A stretch of DNA of 64,000 nt from Argopecten irradians (taxonomy: Eukaryota > Mollusca > Bivalvia > Pectinida > Pectinidae). Where the stretch lies: contig NC_091140.1 of the NCBI RefSeq assembly GCF_041381155.1, positions 20,612,864 to 20,676,863 on the forward strand, given 5' to 3'. Shown here piece by piece: positions 16,291-29,799 of this stretch. A program made the position numbers and the translations under genes. The notes below the pieces were generated by a model. That model made no database searches, was not told the DNA's origin, and saw only the letters and a program-made list of their open reading frames with translations. Each line of letters opens with the position of its first letter. Position 1 is the first letter of the stretch.

Positions 16291-18028
16291 ATCAAGTTTC
16301 GTTGTGTTTTTAAAATTTAATTACATGTATTAATCTTAATTTCTTCTGTGTATCTGATTCAATATATCACTGGCCTAAATAATGTCTACTGGCGTGCTCC
16401 CGTGGCTGTCCCTTTGATCAATCAGTCGGTCAGGTATACATTTAGCTGCAATATTGTAGCTCAAAAGACTTTTGGACAGAAAATGGTGTCTTTAGAGCTA
16501 CAATTGGTGCCTATTACTGCTAATGGAGCAAAGTAATGATTATGCAAACCATTATAAAACGTCTGTTTGCATTATATCGTACTTGTTTGATATTGCTTAA
16601 CTACTCGGCAATATAACTGAACCACATGAAATATTAAATTCTCATCGAGGCATTATTTTTTTACAAAATACATATGAAGGTCTTTCTGAAGGGAATTTAT
16701 ACGGCAAGTCCACAAATTGTGAATTTGACGTCTTGTGAGCGGTACGGTAGATATAAAGAATGGTAGTTATGTTTGGTTTGGACAAAATTAATATGTAAAT
16801 GCATGTATACGCATAAGATAATCGAAAACCGACAAAAAGTATAGAAAACTGTGCCCGAGTGATTTTCGGAGGCAGTGCTCCACTACGACACATAGGGACC
16901 AATTCGTACCCGGCCGAAAGGTATAGTAGGTCGGGTACGTATATTCGTTCTAGTATACATTGACAGGCACGCGAAGCGTATGGCTCCTCCCCCGTTAAAT
17001 ATCATTACGATATCATGACGAGCTCTCACCACACGGGTCAGTCAATATAATTATACAGGTGATTGACAAGGCGGCCTTCCTCATTGGTTTCTGAACCGAC
17101 CTGTGACCAAGCTATTTGGAATTTCTTTGACATGTTTCTCAAATAAATGCATTTGTATGATTTTTTAAATCATGGTTCGCCAGAAAATCTACGACTAGAA
17201 TTTGTGTTAGACTAAAGATAGATACGGCTATACAATATATGCTACTACCAAGTACTGACGGCCCGATGTCTGAAAAGCTAAATACTGTACGAAAAAGAAA
17301 TTTTCCGTTGTTATTCACAGAATAATTGGAGAAAGTTATTCATTAAATGTTCTTAGAAGTTGAAATCATTTTCAATTTTATTCCTTATGCCATCTGCATC
17401 CAATTATTGCGATGTTATGTGTCATTATTTGGTTTTGTATTGATATGTACAGTAGCAGAATACACTTTATACCATCTTGTAACATCGGAACGAATAGTTA
17501 AAAACACAATTTAGGCTATACTGAGCTATATATTACGATGTTTTTCATGCATTGACAAATTTTCTATTTCAATATTGTAATTTTCTCTAAATGTGCCATT
17601 CTTCTCTCAAAAGGAATACAATTTGTTCAAAGAAAATTTCAGTTTATTTCTGGTGATGGTATCATCTTACTGTTACAATCTTCCTCAAGAAATGCCACCA
17701 CACCTTTCTTAGGTTTGGTACCAACGCAATTCCTCTTTCGTGCACGTTCATATGAAATCGATTGTGTTCAATTTTTGTTTGACTGTAGACGCGTCCTCGA
17801 AATTCCCAAGAGCGGGTGTAGAATATTTCAATAATCTGTATTTTTCAGTATTTAATCGGAAATCATTCTAGAAATCACTTGTTTTGACTTTTTTTTTCGG
17901 AATTGAACAACAAACCATGAGAACGACATATTTAGATATTTTATATGAGCATACATTTTCTAACGTAACTTACTTGTAGATTATATACAGTAGAACGAAT
18001 ACCCGGCAGGACGACGACCATGCATCTG

Positions 18029-18635
18029 TCAGAAATCTTCCGTCCGTCGTTCAGAGCTACGTATGTACTTTTTTAATGTACTGAAAACCTTACTTGGTAT
18101 ATATTCTGGTCCTCCTGATAATGTTGGAAATGCTTGATTTGCTTCTCCGTATATCTTATATGTATCCCAAGCAGTTTTATTGCATTGTGTATTAAATGCC
18201 GATACAGCGACACATCTAGTGTAGGCATGGGATAATGGAAGGGTTAATGATTTCTCAAGGCTACAAGCTGAGACAGTATCCGAGCAAGGATATATCGATA
18301 ATTCCAAGTTTCATAGGCCACCCATACTTCGCTGATACTGAATTTGGTAACAGCTGCTACTAATAAGGCATCAACTTCTGTATCTGTCCACTGTTTGGAT
18401 GGGAAATTTTTCATACTCTTCGTTAACAGCATCTGTCATATGAATGATCATCCTCGTGTTGCCTTCCTTATGATTGCAGGGCGAGAGAAGTTCTTGTACA
18501 GATAAGACAGGAAAAACATATTGTGCGTAGTTTTCGAATGCTATGAAACAACCTAATCTGAGGATGTTTACTTTAACTCCTCCGTCAAATCTTCTGTTTA
18601 CAGAGGTTCCACATACGTCTCGAGGTAGTAAGATA
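18029..18635 (-). pseudogene. Degenerate remnant of a repeat-associated PIN/FEN-like protein (copy 1)
   Basis: Read on the minus strand, three frame-shifted pieces follow one another. The first (about 18635 to 18370) has VNRRFDGGVKVN, LLSPCNHKEGNTRMIIHMTD and EKFPIQTVD. The second (about 18410-18300) has TDTEVDALLVAAVTKF and EVWVAYETW. The third (18307-18029) has EKSLTLPLSHAYTRC, VSAFNTQCNKTAWDTYKIYG and FPTLSGGPEYIPSKVF. Order and spacing fit a family I know from molluscan, cnidarian and fish repeats, with motifs like H-E-E-A-D-T-R, T-V-D-T-D-V, L-P-x-F-H-A-x-T-G-C-D-T and G-K-x-K-T-A-W. Its acidic blocks recall PIN/FEN nucleases (inference). HKEGNTR and YTRCVAV have lost key acids, so it is dead. 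Confidence 0.6.
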
Positions 18636-20534
18636 AGATTTCAAACCTTACTTAAGTTGAGAGAGTGATGGTGGAGAGGCGTGGTTCTCAGCTAGGTCTT
18701 TACTGGCAAGCGATATAAAGTCTTAAGAAAAGTAATTATGTTTTCAATGAGGATATTTGCAAACTTGTTTCTCTTGCGGATGGTTGGCTGAATTTGGCCA
18801 GTTTGTTCTTTCTTATTGGCTCTGCAATTGCGTTTGATCTGCACACGAGGTGATCTTTAGTAAAGGCCTAAAGTTGTTGGTTGCCTTTAAATTCATTGTC
18901 TATATTCTGAACTATGTGACTATCAACGAGTCGGCTATGTCCCTTGTGTTGAGGTTTACAAGATCATGACTCTTTGAATGGATTCCAGTTAAAACATCAA
19001 CCAAGTTTCCGGCATGTTTGACAAACGCGTTTTGTGATGACTTGTTTTTATTCTATGTGTTTATTTATGTTTGGTGGGGTTTTTAATGGATGTTTCGAAT
19101 TCCGTTATGATTATGACTAATTCTGGTCCTGCAACTCAAAGTTAGGGATTTGATTTAAATTTAATAGCACAACGTTCGCTCTTGATTATGGCATTGGATT
19201 GATCATGAGCCAGGTCTATTGCAATGGATGGAGATGGCCGTTTTGTGCATTGCGAAGTTTCCTTTTGTTATTTCTGGATGCCTTTTTCACAGTACAACCA
19301 TATTTATGACATGGGCAGGTAACCATATCGCATAGTTTGTGTGATCTAGACTAAAAAAACATGTAGCTAGTTTCGTCAAATATGATATTGTTCACATATT
19401 TACCCTTTATATGCGAGGTGCACGTGCTGACAAAAATGCAGAACGATAGAATGCATCAAAGAAATCTTGGTTATTTAAGATACATGTATTGTGTACCCAA
19501 GAATTTAAAATAAAGCATATGTTTCTAAAACACATCTACGTAATAATGACCACCTTCGTTATTTTTAAGATAATGCTTGTCAGGCGTGATAAAAACAATT
19601 CCGAATAGCATCTTATTTTAAATGACTGGTATTTAAGTTTTGGCGGAAATTCACTATGGCGTCCATTTTGACTATGGCACAACCGGAAGTGCGTCCAATA
19701 TTAGAAAAAATGTCTTGCCTATCGTGGAATGGTACTGGGATCATGTTAAATACAATAAGCCACCAAAGAATTGAAAAAATAGGTTATGTTGAAAATTGGA
19801 CACTGATTTTGGAAATGCAATTAATTTCACCTTTTTTGGCAGCCATTTTGAATTCTGGTTGTATTAAAATCTAATCATTTGGAATCTATTATACCATACG
19901 CATTATTTCCTGCATTTTGGAAACTGTTTTGTAGCATTTAACTGATATATGACAATCCTATATCGATTATTCTATTTTAGGGAAAATTCTGAATGACGGC
20001 CATCTTGAATGGTGCATTAATAATATATTTATCTAGAAGCATACTAAGTTTCATGCTTGTAACCAAAATAGCACATTTCTTATGTATTTGTGCATAAATC
20101 CGCTGAGCTAGTTGATAGTTTCGGTTTCTAACAAAGATGATGATGACTTCCAGCTGATGACTACAGTTTAGGCCTAAGCTTTTAAAGTTTCAATATAAAC
20201 ACGGTAGGAGTGTAAGAAATAATCGAATAACATTCATTTAGCGTCTGGAGCCATTGTATAGTGAATACGTTTGATATTTATTTTTAAAATTCCACCTAGG
20301 CTACTTACAACATTAGGCCTAGGCTAATCCTACTGTATGTATACGATTTTTATTTTACGGAATGGAGTACAAAGCATAAGATAATGTATCTTAATGTCAA
20401 ACTGAATCTGTTAATATATGTTTGACGTCGAAGTGTCTTATTTCAACGGAGAACAAACTATACATTTAAAGTGTTAGTGTAATGCAAAACGATATTGAAA
20501 TGAAGTAAGTAAAATAATCTCATTATGAAGATGT

Positions 20535-21606
20535 CGAATACTAGACACTAATTAGGTAAGTAATTTTGATACTACACACTAATTAGTTATATCATTATGA
20601 TACCAGGCACTTATATCATTATGTGTTAGACACTAATTTGGTATGTAATTATGATACCAGTTGCTAATTAGGTAAGTAATTATGATACCAGACACTTATG
20701 TCATTATGTGTTAGACACTAATTTGGTATGTAATTATGATACCAGTTGCTAATTAGGTAAGTAATTATGATACCAGTTGCTAATTAGGTAAGTAATTATG
20801 ATACCAGACACTTGTATCATTATGCGTTAGACAATAATTAGGTATGTAATTATGATACCAGTTGCTAATTAGGTAAGTAATTATGATACCAGACACTTAT
20901 ATCATTATGTGTTAGACACTAATTAGGTATGTAATTATGATACCAGTTGCTAATTAGGTAAGTAATTATGATACCAGACACTTATATCATTATGTGTTAG
21001 ACACTATTTTGGTATGTAATTATGATACTAGGTACTGATTAGGATTGCAATTATGCTACCAGCTAATTATCAGGTATGTATTTGTGATACAAGACACTAA
21101 TTTGGTATTCAATTGTGATACCAGTTGCTAATAAGGTATATAATGATGATACCAGCCAATTTCAGGTATGTAGATATGATACCAGACACTTAATTAGGTA
21201 TGTTATGTTACCAATCACTAGTTAGTTATGTTATGATACCAGACATTAGTTAGGTATGTAATTATGTTAACAGTCACTAATGAGGTATGCAATTATGATA
21301 CCAGTTGCTAATGAGGTATGTAATTATTTTACCAGCTAGTTTTCAGGTATGTATTGTGATACCAGAAGCTAATTAGATATGTTATGATACCAATCACTAG
21401 TTAGTTATGTTATGATACCAGACATTAGTTAGGTATGTAATTATGTTAACAGTCACTAATGAGGTATGCAATTATGATACCAGTTGCTAATGAGGTATGT
21501 AATTATTTTACCAGCTAGTTTTCAGGTATGTATTGTGATACCAGTAACTAATTAGGTATGTTATGATACCAGTCACTAGTTAGTTATGTTATGATACCAG
21601 CCGACT
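20535..21606 (+). repeat. ATGATACCAG minisatellite, copy 1
   Basis: Units of about 30 bp (TAATTATGATACCAG, then a variable GTTGCTAATTAGGTAAG or ACACTTATATCATTATGTG half) form higher-order repeats of about 90-170 bp. AT-rich, no open frame. It grows more variable toward 21000-21600. Confidence 0.9.
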
Positions 21607-21607
21607 G

Positions 21608-24600
21608 AGTTTATAGAAAAAGTATATTGCACGGTTATTTTTAGATGGGGTATAGTTAACCCGTACCCATTCCAACTCGTACCCACCAACCCGTACCCAA
21701 AATTGGCGAAGTCGTACCCAAAATATTTGGCGAGCTCGTACCCATGATTGGCTAACCCGTACCCATCAAGTTTCGTTGTGTTTTTAAAATTTAATTACAT
21801 GTATTAATCTTAATTTCTTCTGTGTATCTGATTCAATATATCACTGGCCTAAATAATGTCTACTGGCGTGCTCCCGTGGCTGTCCCTTTGATCAATCAGT
21901 CGGTCAGGTATACATTTAGCTGCAATATTGTAGCTCAAAAGACTTTTGGACAGAAAATGGTGTCTTTAGAGCTACAATTGGTGCCTATTACTGCTAATGG
22001 AGCAAAGTAATGATTATGCAAACCATTATAAAACGTCTGTTTGCATTATATCGTACTTGTTTGATATTGCTTAACTACTCGGCAATATAACTGAACCACA
22101 TGAAATATTAAATTCTCATCGAGGCATTATTTTTTTTACAAAATACATATGAAGGTCTTTCTGAAGGGAATTTATACGGCAAGTCCACAAATTGTGAATT
22201 TGACGTCTTGTGAGCGGTACGGTAGATATAAAGAATGGTAGTTATGTTTGGTTTGGACAAAAATAATATGTAAATGCATGTATACGCATAAGATAATCGA
22301 AAACCGACAAAAAGTATAGAAAACTGTGCCCGGATGATTTTCGGAGGCAGTGCTCCACTACGACACATAGGGACCAATTCGTACCCGGTCGAAAGGTATA
22401 GTAGGTCGGGTACTTATATTCGTTCTAGTATACATTGACAGGCACGCGAAGCGTATGGCTCCTCCCCGTTAAATATCATTACGATATCATGAAGAGCTCT
22501 CACCACACGGGTCAGTCAATATAATTATACAGGTGATTGACAAGGCGGCCTTCCTCATTGGTTTCTGAACCGACCTGTGACCAAGCTATTTGGAATTTCT
22601 TTGACATGTTTCTCAAATAAATGCATTTTGTATGATTTTCAAATCATGGTTCGCCAGAAAATCTACGACTAGAATTTGTGTTAGACTAAAGATAGATACG
22701 GCATACAATATATGCTACTACCAAGTACTGACGGCCCGATGTCTGAAAAGCTAAATACTGTACAAAAAAGAAATTTTCCGTTGTTATTCACAGAATAATT
22801 GGAGAAAGTTATTCATTAAATGTTCTTAGAAGTTGAAATCATTTTCAATTTTATTCCTTATGCCATCTGCATCCAATTATTGCGATGTTATGTGTCATTA
22901 TTTGGTTTTGTATTGATATGTACAGTAGCAGAATACACTTTATACCATCTTGTAACATCGGAACGAATAGTTAAAAACACAATTTAGGCTATACTGAGCT
23001 ATATATTACGATGTTTTTCATGCATTGACAAATTTTCTATTTCAATATTGTAATTTTCTCTAAATGTGCCATTCTCTCAAAAGGAATACAATTTGTTCAA
23101 AGAAAATTTCAGTTTATTTCTGGTGATGGTATCATCTTACTGTTACAATCTTCCTCAAGAAATGCCACCACACCTTTCTTAGGTTTGGTACCAACGCAAT
23201 TCCCTCTTTCGTGCACGTTCATATGAAATCGATTGTGTTCAATTTTTGTTTGACTGTAGACGCGTCCTTGAAATTCCCAAGAGCGGGTGTAGAATATTTC
23301 AATAATCTGTATTTTTCAGTATTTAATCGGAAATCATTCTAGAAATCACTTGTTTTGACTTTTTTTTTCGGAATTGAACAACAAACCATGAGAACGACAT
23401 ATTTAGATATTTTATATGAGCATACATTTTCTAACGTAACTTACTTGTAGATTATATACAGTAGAACGAATACCCGGCAGGACGACGACCATGCATCTGT
23501 CAGAAATCTTCCGTCCGTCGTTCAGAGCTACGTATGTACTTTTCTAATGTACTGAAAACCTTACTTGGTATATATTCTGGTCCTCCTGATAATGTTGGAA
23601 ATGCTTGATTTGCTTCTCCGTATATCTTATATGTATCCCAAGCAGTTTTATTGCATTGTGTATTAAATGCCGATACAGCGACACATCTAGTGTAGGCATG
23701 GGATAATGGAAGGGTTAATGATTTCTCAAGGCTACAAGCTGAGACAGTATCCGAGCAAGGATATATCGATAATTCCAAGTTTCATAGGCCACCCATACTT
23801 CGCTGATACTGAATTTGGTAACAGCTGCTACTAATAAGGCATCAACTTCTGTATCTGTCCACTGTTTGGATGGGAAATTTTTCATACTCTTCGTTAACAG
23901 CATCTGTCATATGAATGATCATCCTCGTGTTGCCTTCCTTATGATTGCAGGGCGAGAGAAGTTCTTGTACAGATAAGACAGGAAAAACATATTGTGCGTA
24001 GTTTTCGAATGCTATGAAACAACCTAATCTGAGGATGTTTACTTTAACTCCTCCGTCAAATCTTCTGTTTACAGAGGTTCCACATACGTCTCGAGGTAGT
24101 AAGATAAGATTTCAAACCTTACTTAAGTTGAGAGAGTGATGGTGGAGAGGCGTGGTTCTCAGCTAGGTCTTTACTGGCAAGCGATATAAAGTCTTAAGAA
24201 AAGTAATTATGTTTTCAATGAGGATATTTGCAAACTTGTTTCTCTTGCGGATGGTTGGCTGAATTTGGCCAGTTTGTTCTTTCTTATTGGCTCTGCAATT
24301 GCGTTTGATCTGCACACGAGGTGATCTTTAGTAAAGGCCTAAAGTTGTTGGTTGCCTTTAAATTCATTGTCTATATTCTGAACTATGTGACTATCAACGA
24401 GTCGGCTATGTCCCTTGTGTTGAGGTTTACAAGATCATGACTCTTTGAATGGATTCCAGTTAAAACATCAACCAAGTTTCCGGCATGTTTGACAAACGCG
24501 TTTTGTGATGACTTGTTTTATTCTATGTGTTTATTTATGTTTGGTGGGGTTTTTAATGGATGTTTCGAATTCCGTTATGATTATGACTAATTCTGGTCCT

Positions 24601-27256
24601 GCAACTCAAAGTTAGGGATTTGATTTAAATTTAATAGCACAACGTTCGCTCTTGATTATGGCATTGGATTGATCATGAGCCAGGTCTATTGCAATGGATG
24701 GAGATGGCCGTTTTGTGCATTGCGAAGTTTCCTTTTGTTATTTCTGGATGCATTTTTCACAGTACAACCATATTTATGACATGGGCAGGTAACCATATCG
24801 CATAGTTTGTGTGATCTAGACTAAAAAAACATGTAGCTAGTTTCGTCAAATATGATATTGTTCACATATTTACCCTTTATATGCGAGGTGCACGTGCTGA
24901 CAAAAATGCAGAACGATAGAATACATCAAAGAAATCTTGGTTATTTAAGATACATGTATTGTGTACCCAAGAATTTAAAATAAAGCATATGTTTCTAAAA
25001 CATCTACATAATAATGACCACCTTCGTTATTTTTAAGATAATGCTTGTTAGGCGTGATAAAAACAATTCCGAATAGCATCTTATTTTAAATGACTGGTAT
25101 TTAAGTTTTGGCGGAAATTCACTATGGCGTCCATTTTGACTATGGCACAACCGGAAGTGCGTCCAATATTAGAAAAAATGTCTTGCCTATCGTGGAATGG
25201 TACTGGGATCATGTTAAATACAATAAGCCACCAAAGAATTGAAAAAATAGGTTATGTTGAAAATTGGACACTGATTTTGGAAATGCAATTAATTTCACCT
25301 TTTTTGGCAGCCATTTTGAATTCTGGTTGTATTAAAATCTAATCATTTGGAATCTATTATACCATACGCATTATTTCCTGCATTTTGGAAACTGTTTTGT
25401 AGCATTTAACTGATATATGACAATCCTATATCGATTTTTCTATTTTAGGGAAAATTCTGAATGACGGCCATCTTGAATGGTGCATTAATAATATATTTAT
25501 CTAGAAGCATACTAAGTTTCATGCTTGTAACCAAAATAGCACATTTCTTATGTATTTGTGCATAAATCCGCTGAGCTAGTTGATAGTTTCGGTTTCTAAC
25601 AAAGATGATGATGACTTCCAGCTGATGACTACAGTTTAGGCCTAAGCTTTTAAAGTTTCAATATAAACACGGTAGGAGTGTAAGAAATAATCGAATAACA
25701 TTCATTTAGCGTCTGGAGCCATTGTATAGTGAATACGTTTGATATTTATTTTTAAAATTCCACCTAGGCTACTTACAACATTAGGCCTAGGCTAATCCTA
25801 CTGTATGTATACGATTTTTATTTTACGGAATGGAGTACAAAGCATAAGATAATGTATCTTAATGTCAAACTGAATCTGTTAATATATGTTTGACGTCGAA
25901 GTGTCTTATTTCAACGGAGAACAAACTATACATTTAAAGTGTTAGTGTAATGCAAAACGATATTGAAATGAAGTAAGTAAAATAATCTCATTATGAAGAT
26001 GTCGAATACTAGACACTAATTAGGTAAGTAATTTTGATACTACACACTAATTAGTTATATCATTATGATACCAGGCACTTATATCATTATGTGTTAGACA
26101 CTAATTTGGTATGTAATTATGATACCAGTTGCTAATTAGGTAAGTAATTATGATACCAGACACTTATGTCATTATGTGTTAGACACTAATTTGGTATGTA
26201 ATTATGATACCAGTTGCTAATTAGGTAAGTAATTATGATACCAGTTGCTAATTAGGTAAGTAATTATGATACCAGACACTTGTATCATTATGCGTTAGAC
26301 AATAATTAGGTATGTAATTATGATACCAGTTGCTAATTAGATAAGTAATTATGATACCAGACACTTATATCATTATGTGTTAGACACTAATTAGGTAAGT
26401 AATTATGATACCAGTTGCTAATTAGGTAAGTAATTATGATACCAGACACTTCACTTATATCATTATGTGTTAGACACTACTTTGGTATGTAATTATGATA
26501 CTAGGTACTGATTAGGATTGCAATTATGCTACCAGCTAATTATCAGGTATGTGTTTGTGATACAAGACACTAATTTGGTATTCAATTGTGATACCAGTTG
26601 CTAATAAGGTATATAATGATGATACCAGCCAATTTCAGGTATGTAGATATGATACCAGACACTTAATTAGGTATGTTATGTTACCAATCACTAGTTAGTT
26701 ATGTTATGATACCAGACATTAGTTAGGTATGTAATTATGTTAACAGTCACTAATGAGGTATGCAATTATGATACCAGTTGCTAATGAGATATGTAATTAT
26801 TTTACCAGCTAGTTTCCAGGTATGTATTGTGATACCAGAAGCTAATTAGGTATGTTATGATACCAATCACTAGTTAGTTATGTTATGATACCAGACATTA
26901 TTAGGTATGTAATTATGTTAACAGTCACTAATGAGGTATGCAATTATGATACCAGTTGCTAATGAGGTATGTAATTATTTTACCAGCTAGTTTTCAGGTA
27001 TGTATTGTGATACCAGAAGCTAATTAGGTATGTTATGATACCAATCACTAGTTAGTTATGTTATGATACCAGACATTAGTTAGGTATGTAATTATGTTAA
27101 CAGTCACTAATGAGGTATGCAATTATGATACCAGTTGCTAATGAGGTATGTAATTATTTTACCAGCTAGTTTTCAGGTATGTATTGTGATACCAGAAGCT
27201 AATTAGGTATGTTATGATACCAGTCACTAGTTAGTTATGTTATGATACCAGCCGAC
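21608..27256 (+). repeat. 5.47-kb tandem segmental duplication, copy 2
   Basis: Second copy of 16134-21607. The junction lies inside GATACCAGCCGACT, where copy 1 jumps back to AGTTTATAG while copy 2 continues into more minisatellite. Copy 2 is about 175 bp longer, mainly from one extra higher-order minisatellite unit (the GAAGCTAATTAGGTATG block occurs three times here, once in copy 1). The high identity points to a recent event, or to haplotype sequence placed in tandem by assembly. Confidence 0.95.
23500..24106 (-). pseudogene. Degenerate PIN/FEN-like protein remnant (copy 2)
   Basis: Near-identical to 18029-18635, with the same frame breaks and the same lost acidic residues. One change in the C-terminal piece (LEKYI for LKKYI) brings it closer to the usual family reading. 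Because the breaks are shared, the gene was dead before the 5.47-kb segment was duplicated. Confidence 0.6.
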
Positions 27257-27740
27257 TATCAGGTATGTAATTATAATACCAGACACAATTTTGACACCAG
27301 CTTATTATCAGGTATGTGTTTGTGATACCAGGTACTAGTTAGGTATGCAATTATGTTACCAGTTGATAAATTGGTAAGTACTTATGATACCAGTTACTAA
27401 TTAGGAGTGTAATTATGATACCAGCTAATTATCAGGTGTATGTTTGAGATATGAGACACCAATTTGGTATGCAATTATGATAACAGTTTCTTATTAGGTA
27501 TGTAATCATGATACCAGTCTCTTAGTCAATTTTCAGGTATATATTTATGATCTCAGACACTAATTTTGTATATAATTATTATACCAGTCCCTAATTTAGT
27601 ATTTAATTATAATACCAGTCCCTAATTTGGTATATAATTATTATACCAGTCATTGATAAGTTATATAAGTATGATACCAGTCACTTATTAGGTATATAAC
27701 CATGATACCAGAAATATTTAGTCATGTTATGATACCAGAC
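26005..27740 (+). repeat. ATGATACCAG minisatellite, copy 2 and extension
   Basis: Same array as 20535-21606 plus an extra higher-order unit. From 27257 a more diverged part (TATAATTATTATACCAGTCC and similar) continues to about 27740, beyond the duplication junction. The extension is the original right end of the array; copy 1's array was cut by the duplication. Confidence 0.9.
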
Positions 27741-28617
27741 ATCCGTTTGTAAAAATCGATTTTGAAGACTCAAATACCTGTGTACATGTCAGATACCTAT
27801 TTAATATTATCCTCAATTACAGATATGAGTTTTGGATATGCATGGAAATAGGGATTTATGCCATAAATACATTGATGTACCTGTCGTAGATAAATGAACA
27901 TCTTTGCGCGATTACTGCATAATTATGCACAATAAAATGTACATAATAATCCATGTACGTTGTATATCCGCGGTGTTTGATTATGTTACTCAAAACCCAA
28001 CCCGGGTCGTATAATGTCTACTGGTCAAATAAATCCTTGAACGGAGTTTACAAAATTCTGACTTTTTCATAAAACCTGCCCGATTACGACTTAAGGTATG
28101 TGTGCAAATGCATCTACTAATTGTGTTATGTCTGAAATCGATCGTGGGACTTAATACACATTTAATACCATTGTTTAATTACCAGAAATATGTTTGTCAT
28201 TTAATTCTACTGTGAGTTGGTGGATTTAATTCTATATATCAAGTTTTGATAACCGTAACACATATTTAGAATTTAGATGGAGTAATATTTTCCGATCTAA
28301 TTGTTTTTTGACGAAATATATTCAGCTTTCATATAAAGTCGTAATACAGTACGTCCGACGACTTGTTGATATTTCGCTCAAGTTCATTCATTAGTGTCTT
28401 TACTACATGTAGAACAATAAATCATGCACGGGTCAGACGAACTGAAGATGTCTATGTCTAATCCAAATATCAGATATCAAGTTTCAAAATCAGAATACTT
28501 TCAATGTCGTGCCGTGTTAATCTCTATACCTGTATACTGCAGTAACTGAAACGCGTGATCAACCCTGGCTAATGAGGGGATTACGTAAGAAAGGTGTTTA
28601 GTGACCTGTCACGCTTT
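27741..28617. other. Non-coding stretch between minisatellite and fold-back element
   Basis: AT-rich and stop-dense. No gene, RNA or repeat that I can support. Confidence 0.5.
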
Positions 28618-28627
28618 GGTGATTAGC

Positions 28628-29740
28628 ACAGGGACTTGTAACGTAGGTTGTGAGAAAGTCTGTTGTGTATACATGTGTACTATAGGCCTATATACTATAT
28701 AAAAGGACAAGGGAACCAACGGCTCGCTTGGAAGAGGTACACCTGCCTCTACAAAAGCCGCCGGTATTCCGTCAAACATGGATAAATATGTATATATTTA
28801 ATACTAATATATTCTTAAATAAATTTTCGATACGGAAAACACAACTTCAGACACGAAATAATATATTAACATACCTTTATTTCACTATGAACGCGGAAAA
28901 TGCAGTCAGATTTCCTCACTGTCGTTTTGCCTGTCCAGTGAAATCTAGGTCAAAGGCACTCATATTCCCTTGTAACAAATTTTGTATGCATTCATTTCAC
29001 TTTCTGGTGATATTTTCCCATTGCAAATACAAATAGGCTATCTCCGATAACTCTTTCATTAATCCAATCCAAGAACTAAGCGAAGAATCACACTTTTTTG
29101 ATCCAGCACTCGACTCTTGTTCGTATAATCCGCCATATTGTAATTGATGATGGGTACCTTTTTAGTGTACCCGCCCTTACCCGATACTGCACTGGAATTC
29201 TGTACCCAGACTTTGTATAAATTAAGTTTTATGGTTAAGGTTCTTAAAAGTACCTTTATTTAAAATACACGTATCATTAATTGAAGAATCTAACTTAAGT
29301 CGAGACTCTAATGTTTTACTTTACCGTTACCACATTAATATTGTAGCTTTTAGTATACAGGCACTGTGTATATGGGGTTTCCAGTTCGGGTCCGGGTATG
29401 GGGTACTTAATATCCACTCAAACGTGTTTAACCTAGATTTCAGTGGACAAGCAAAACGACAGTGAGGAAATCTGACTGCATTTTCCGCGTTCATAGTGAA
29501 ATAAAGGTATGTTAATATATTATTTCGTGTCTGAAGTTGTGTTTTCCGTATCGAAAATTTATTTAAGAATATATTAGTATTTAATATATACATATTTATC
29601 CATGTTTGACGGAATACCGTCGACTTTTGTAGAGGCAGGTGTACCTCTTCCAAGCGAGCCGTTGGTTCCCTTGTCCTTTTATATAGTATACACATGTATA
29701 CACAACAGACTTTCTCACAACCTACGTTACAAGTCCCTGT
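28628..29740. mobile_element. Fold-back element with about 315-bp inverted arms and 10-bp target duplication (Mutator-like)
   Basis: Arms 28628-28951 and 29430-29740 are reverse complements with few differences (a short insertion near 28684 in the left arm). The element begins ACAGGGACTTGTAACG and ends with its complement. GGTGATTAGC stands directly outside both ends (28618-28627 and 29741-29750), a 10-bp direct repeat. Long terminal inverted repeats plus a 9-11-bp target duplication are the signature of Mutator-like (MULE) elements. The 478-bp middle has no transposase. The similar short frames in the two arms (28728, plus; 29794, minus) are by-products of the inversion. Confidence 0.85.
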
Positions 29741-29799
29741 GGTGATTAGCACACGCAAGGATTTATAAGTGAGACTCATATACGTCCTTGGCACACGTC

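Larger units (their letters stand above)
16134..21607 (+). repeat. 5.47-kb tandem segmental duplication, copy 1
   Basis: From AGTTTATAGG the sequence recurs from 21608 with an offset of 5474 bp, falling to 5468 through small indels; differences are sparse, as in the 18029 and 23500 coding remnants. Order: element 5' end, GTACCC cluster (16180-16290), a non-coding AT-rich part, the minus-strand remnant at 18029-18635, GCCATTTTGA-containing sequence at 19650-20010, an end block also found at 49500-49850, and the ATGATACCAG minisatellite. Confidence 0.95.

Noticed and set aside
16348..16902. Frames at 16348-16536 (plus) and 16642-16902 (minus), both duplicated 5.47 kb later
   Set aside because: Duplication explains their conservation; no family motif, and the two overlap unrelated non-coding sequence.
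17640..17760. Minus-strand stretch reading ARKRNCVGTKPKKGVVAFLE
   Set aside because: Could be another piece of the decayed element protein, but it is short and the second copy has an extra base in the middle.
20535..27740. CRISPR-like array
   Set aside because: Repeats are contiguous degenerate minisatellite units without constant repeats and unique spacers, in a eukaryotic genome.
28728..29794. Two related frames of 102 and 155 codons
   Set aside because: They share sequence because they lie in the two arms of a fold-back element; no conserved domain.
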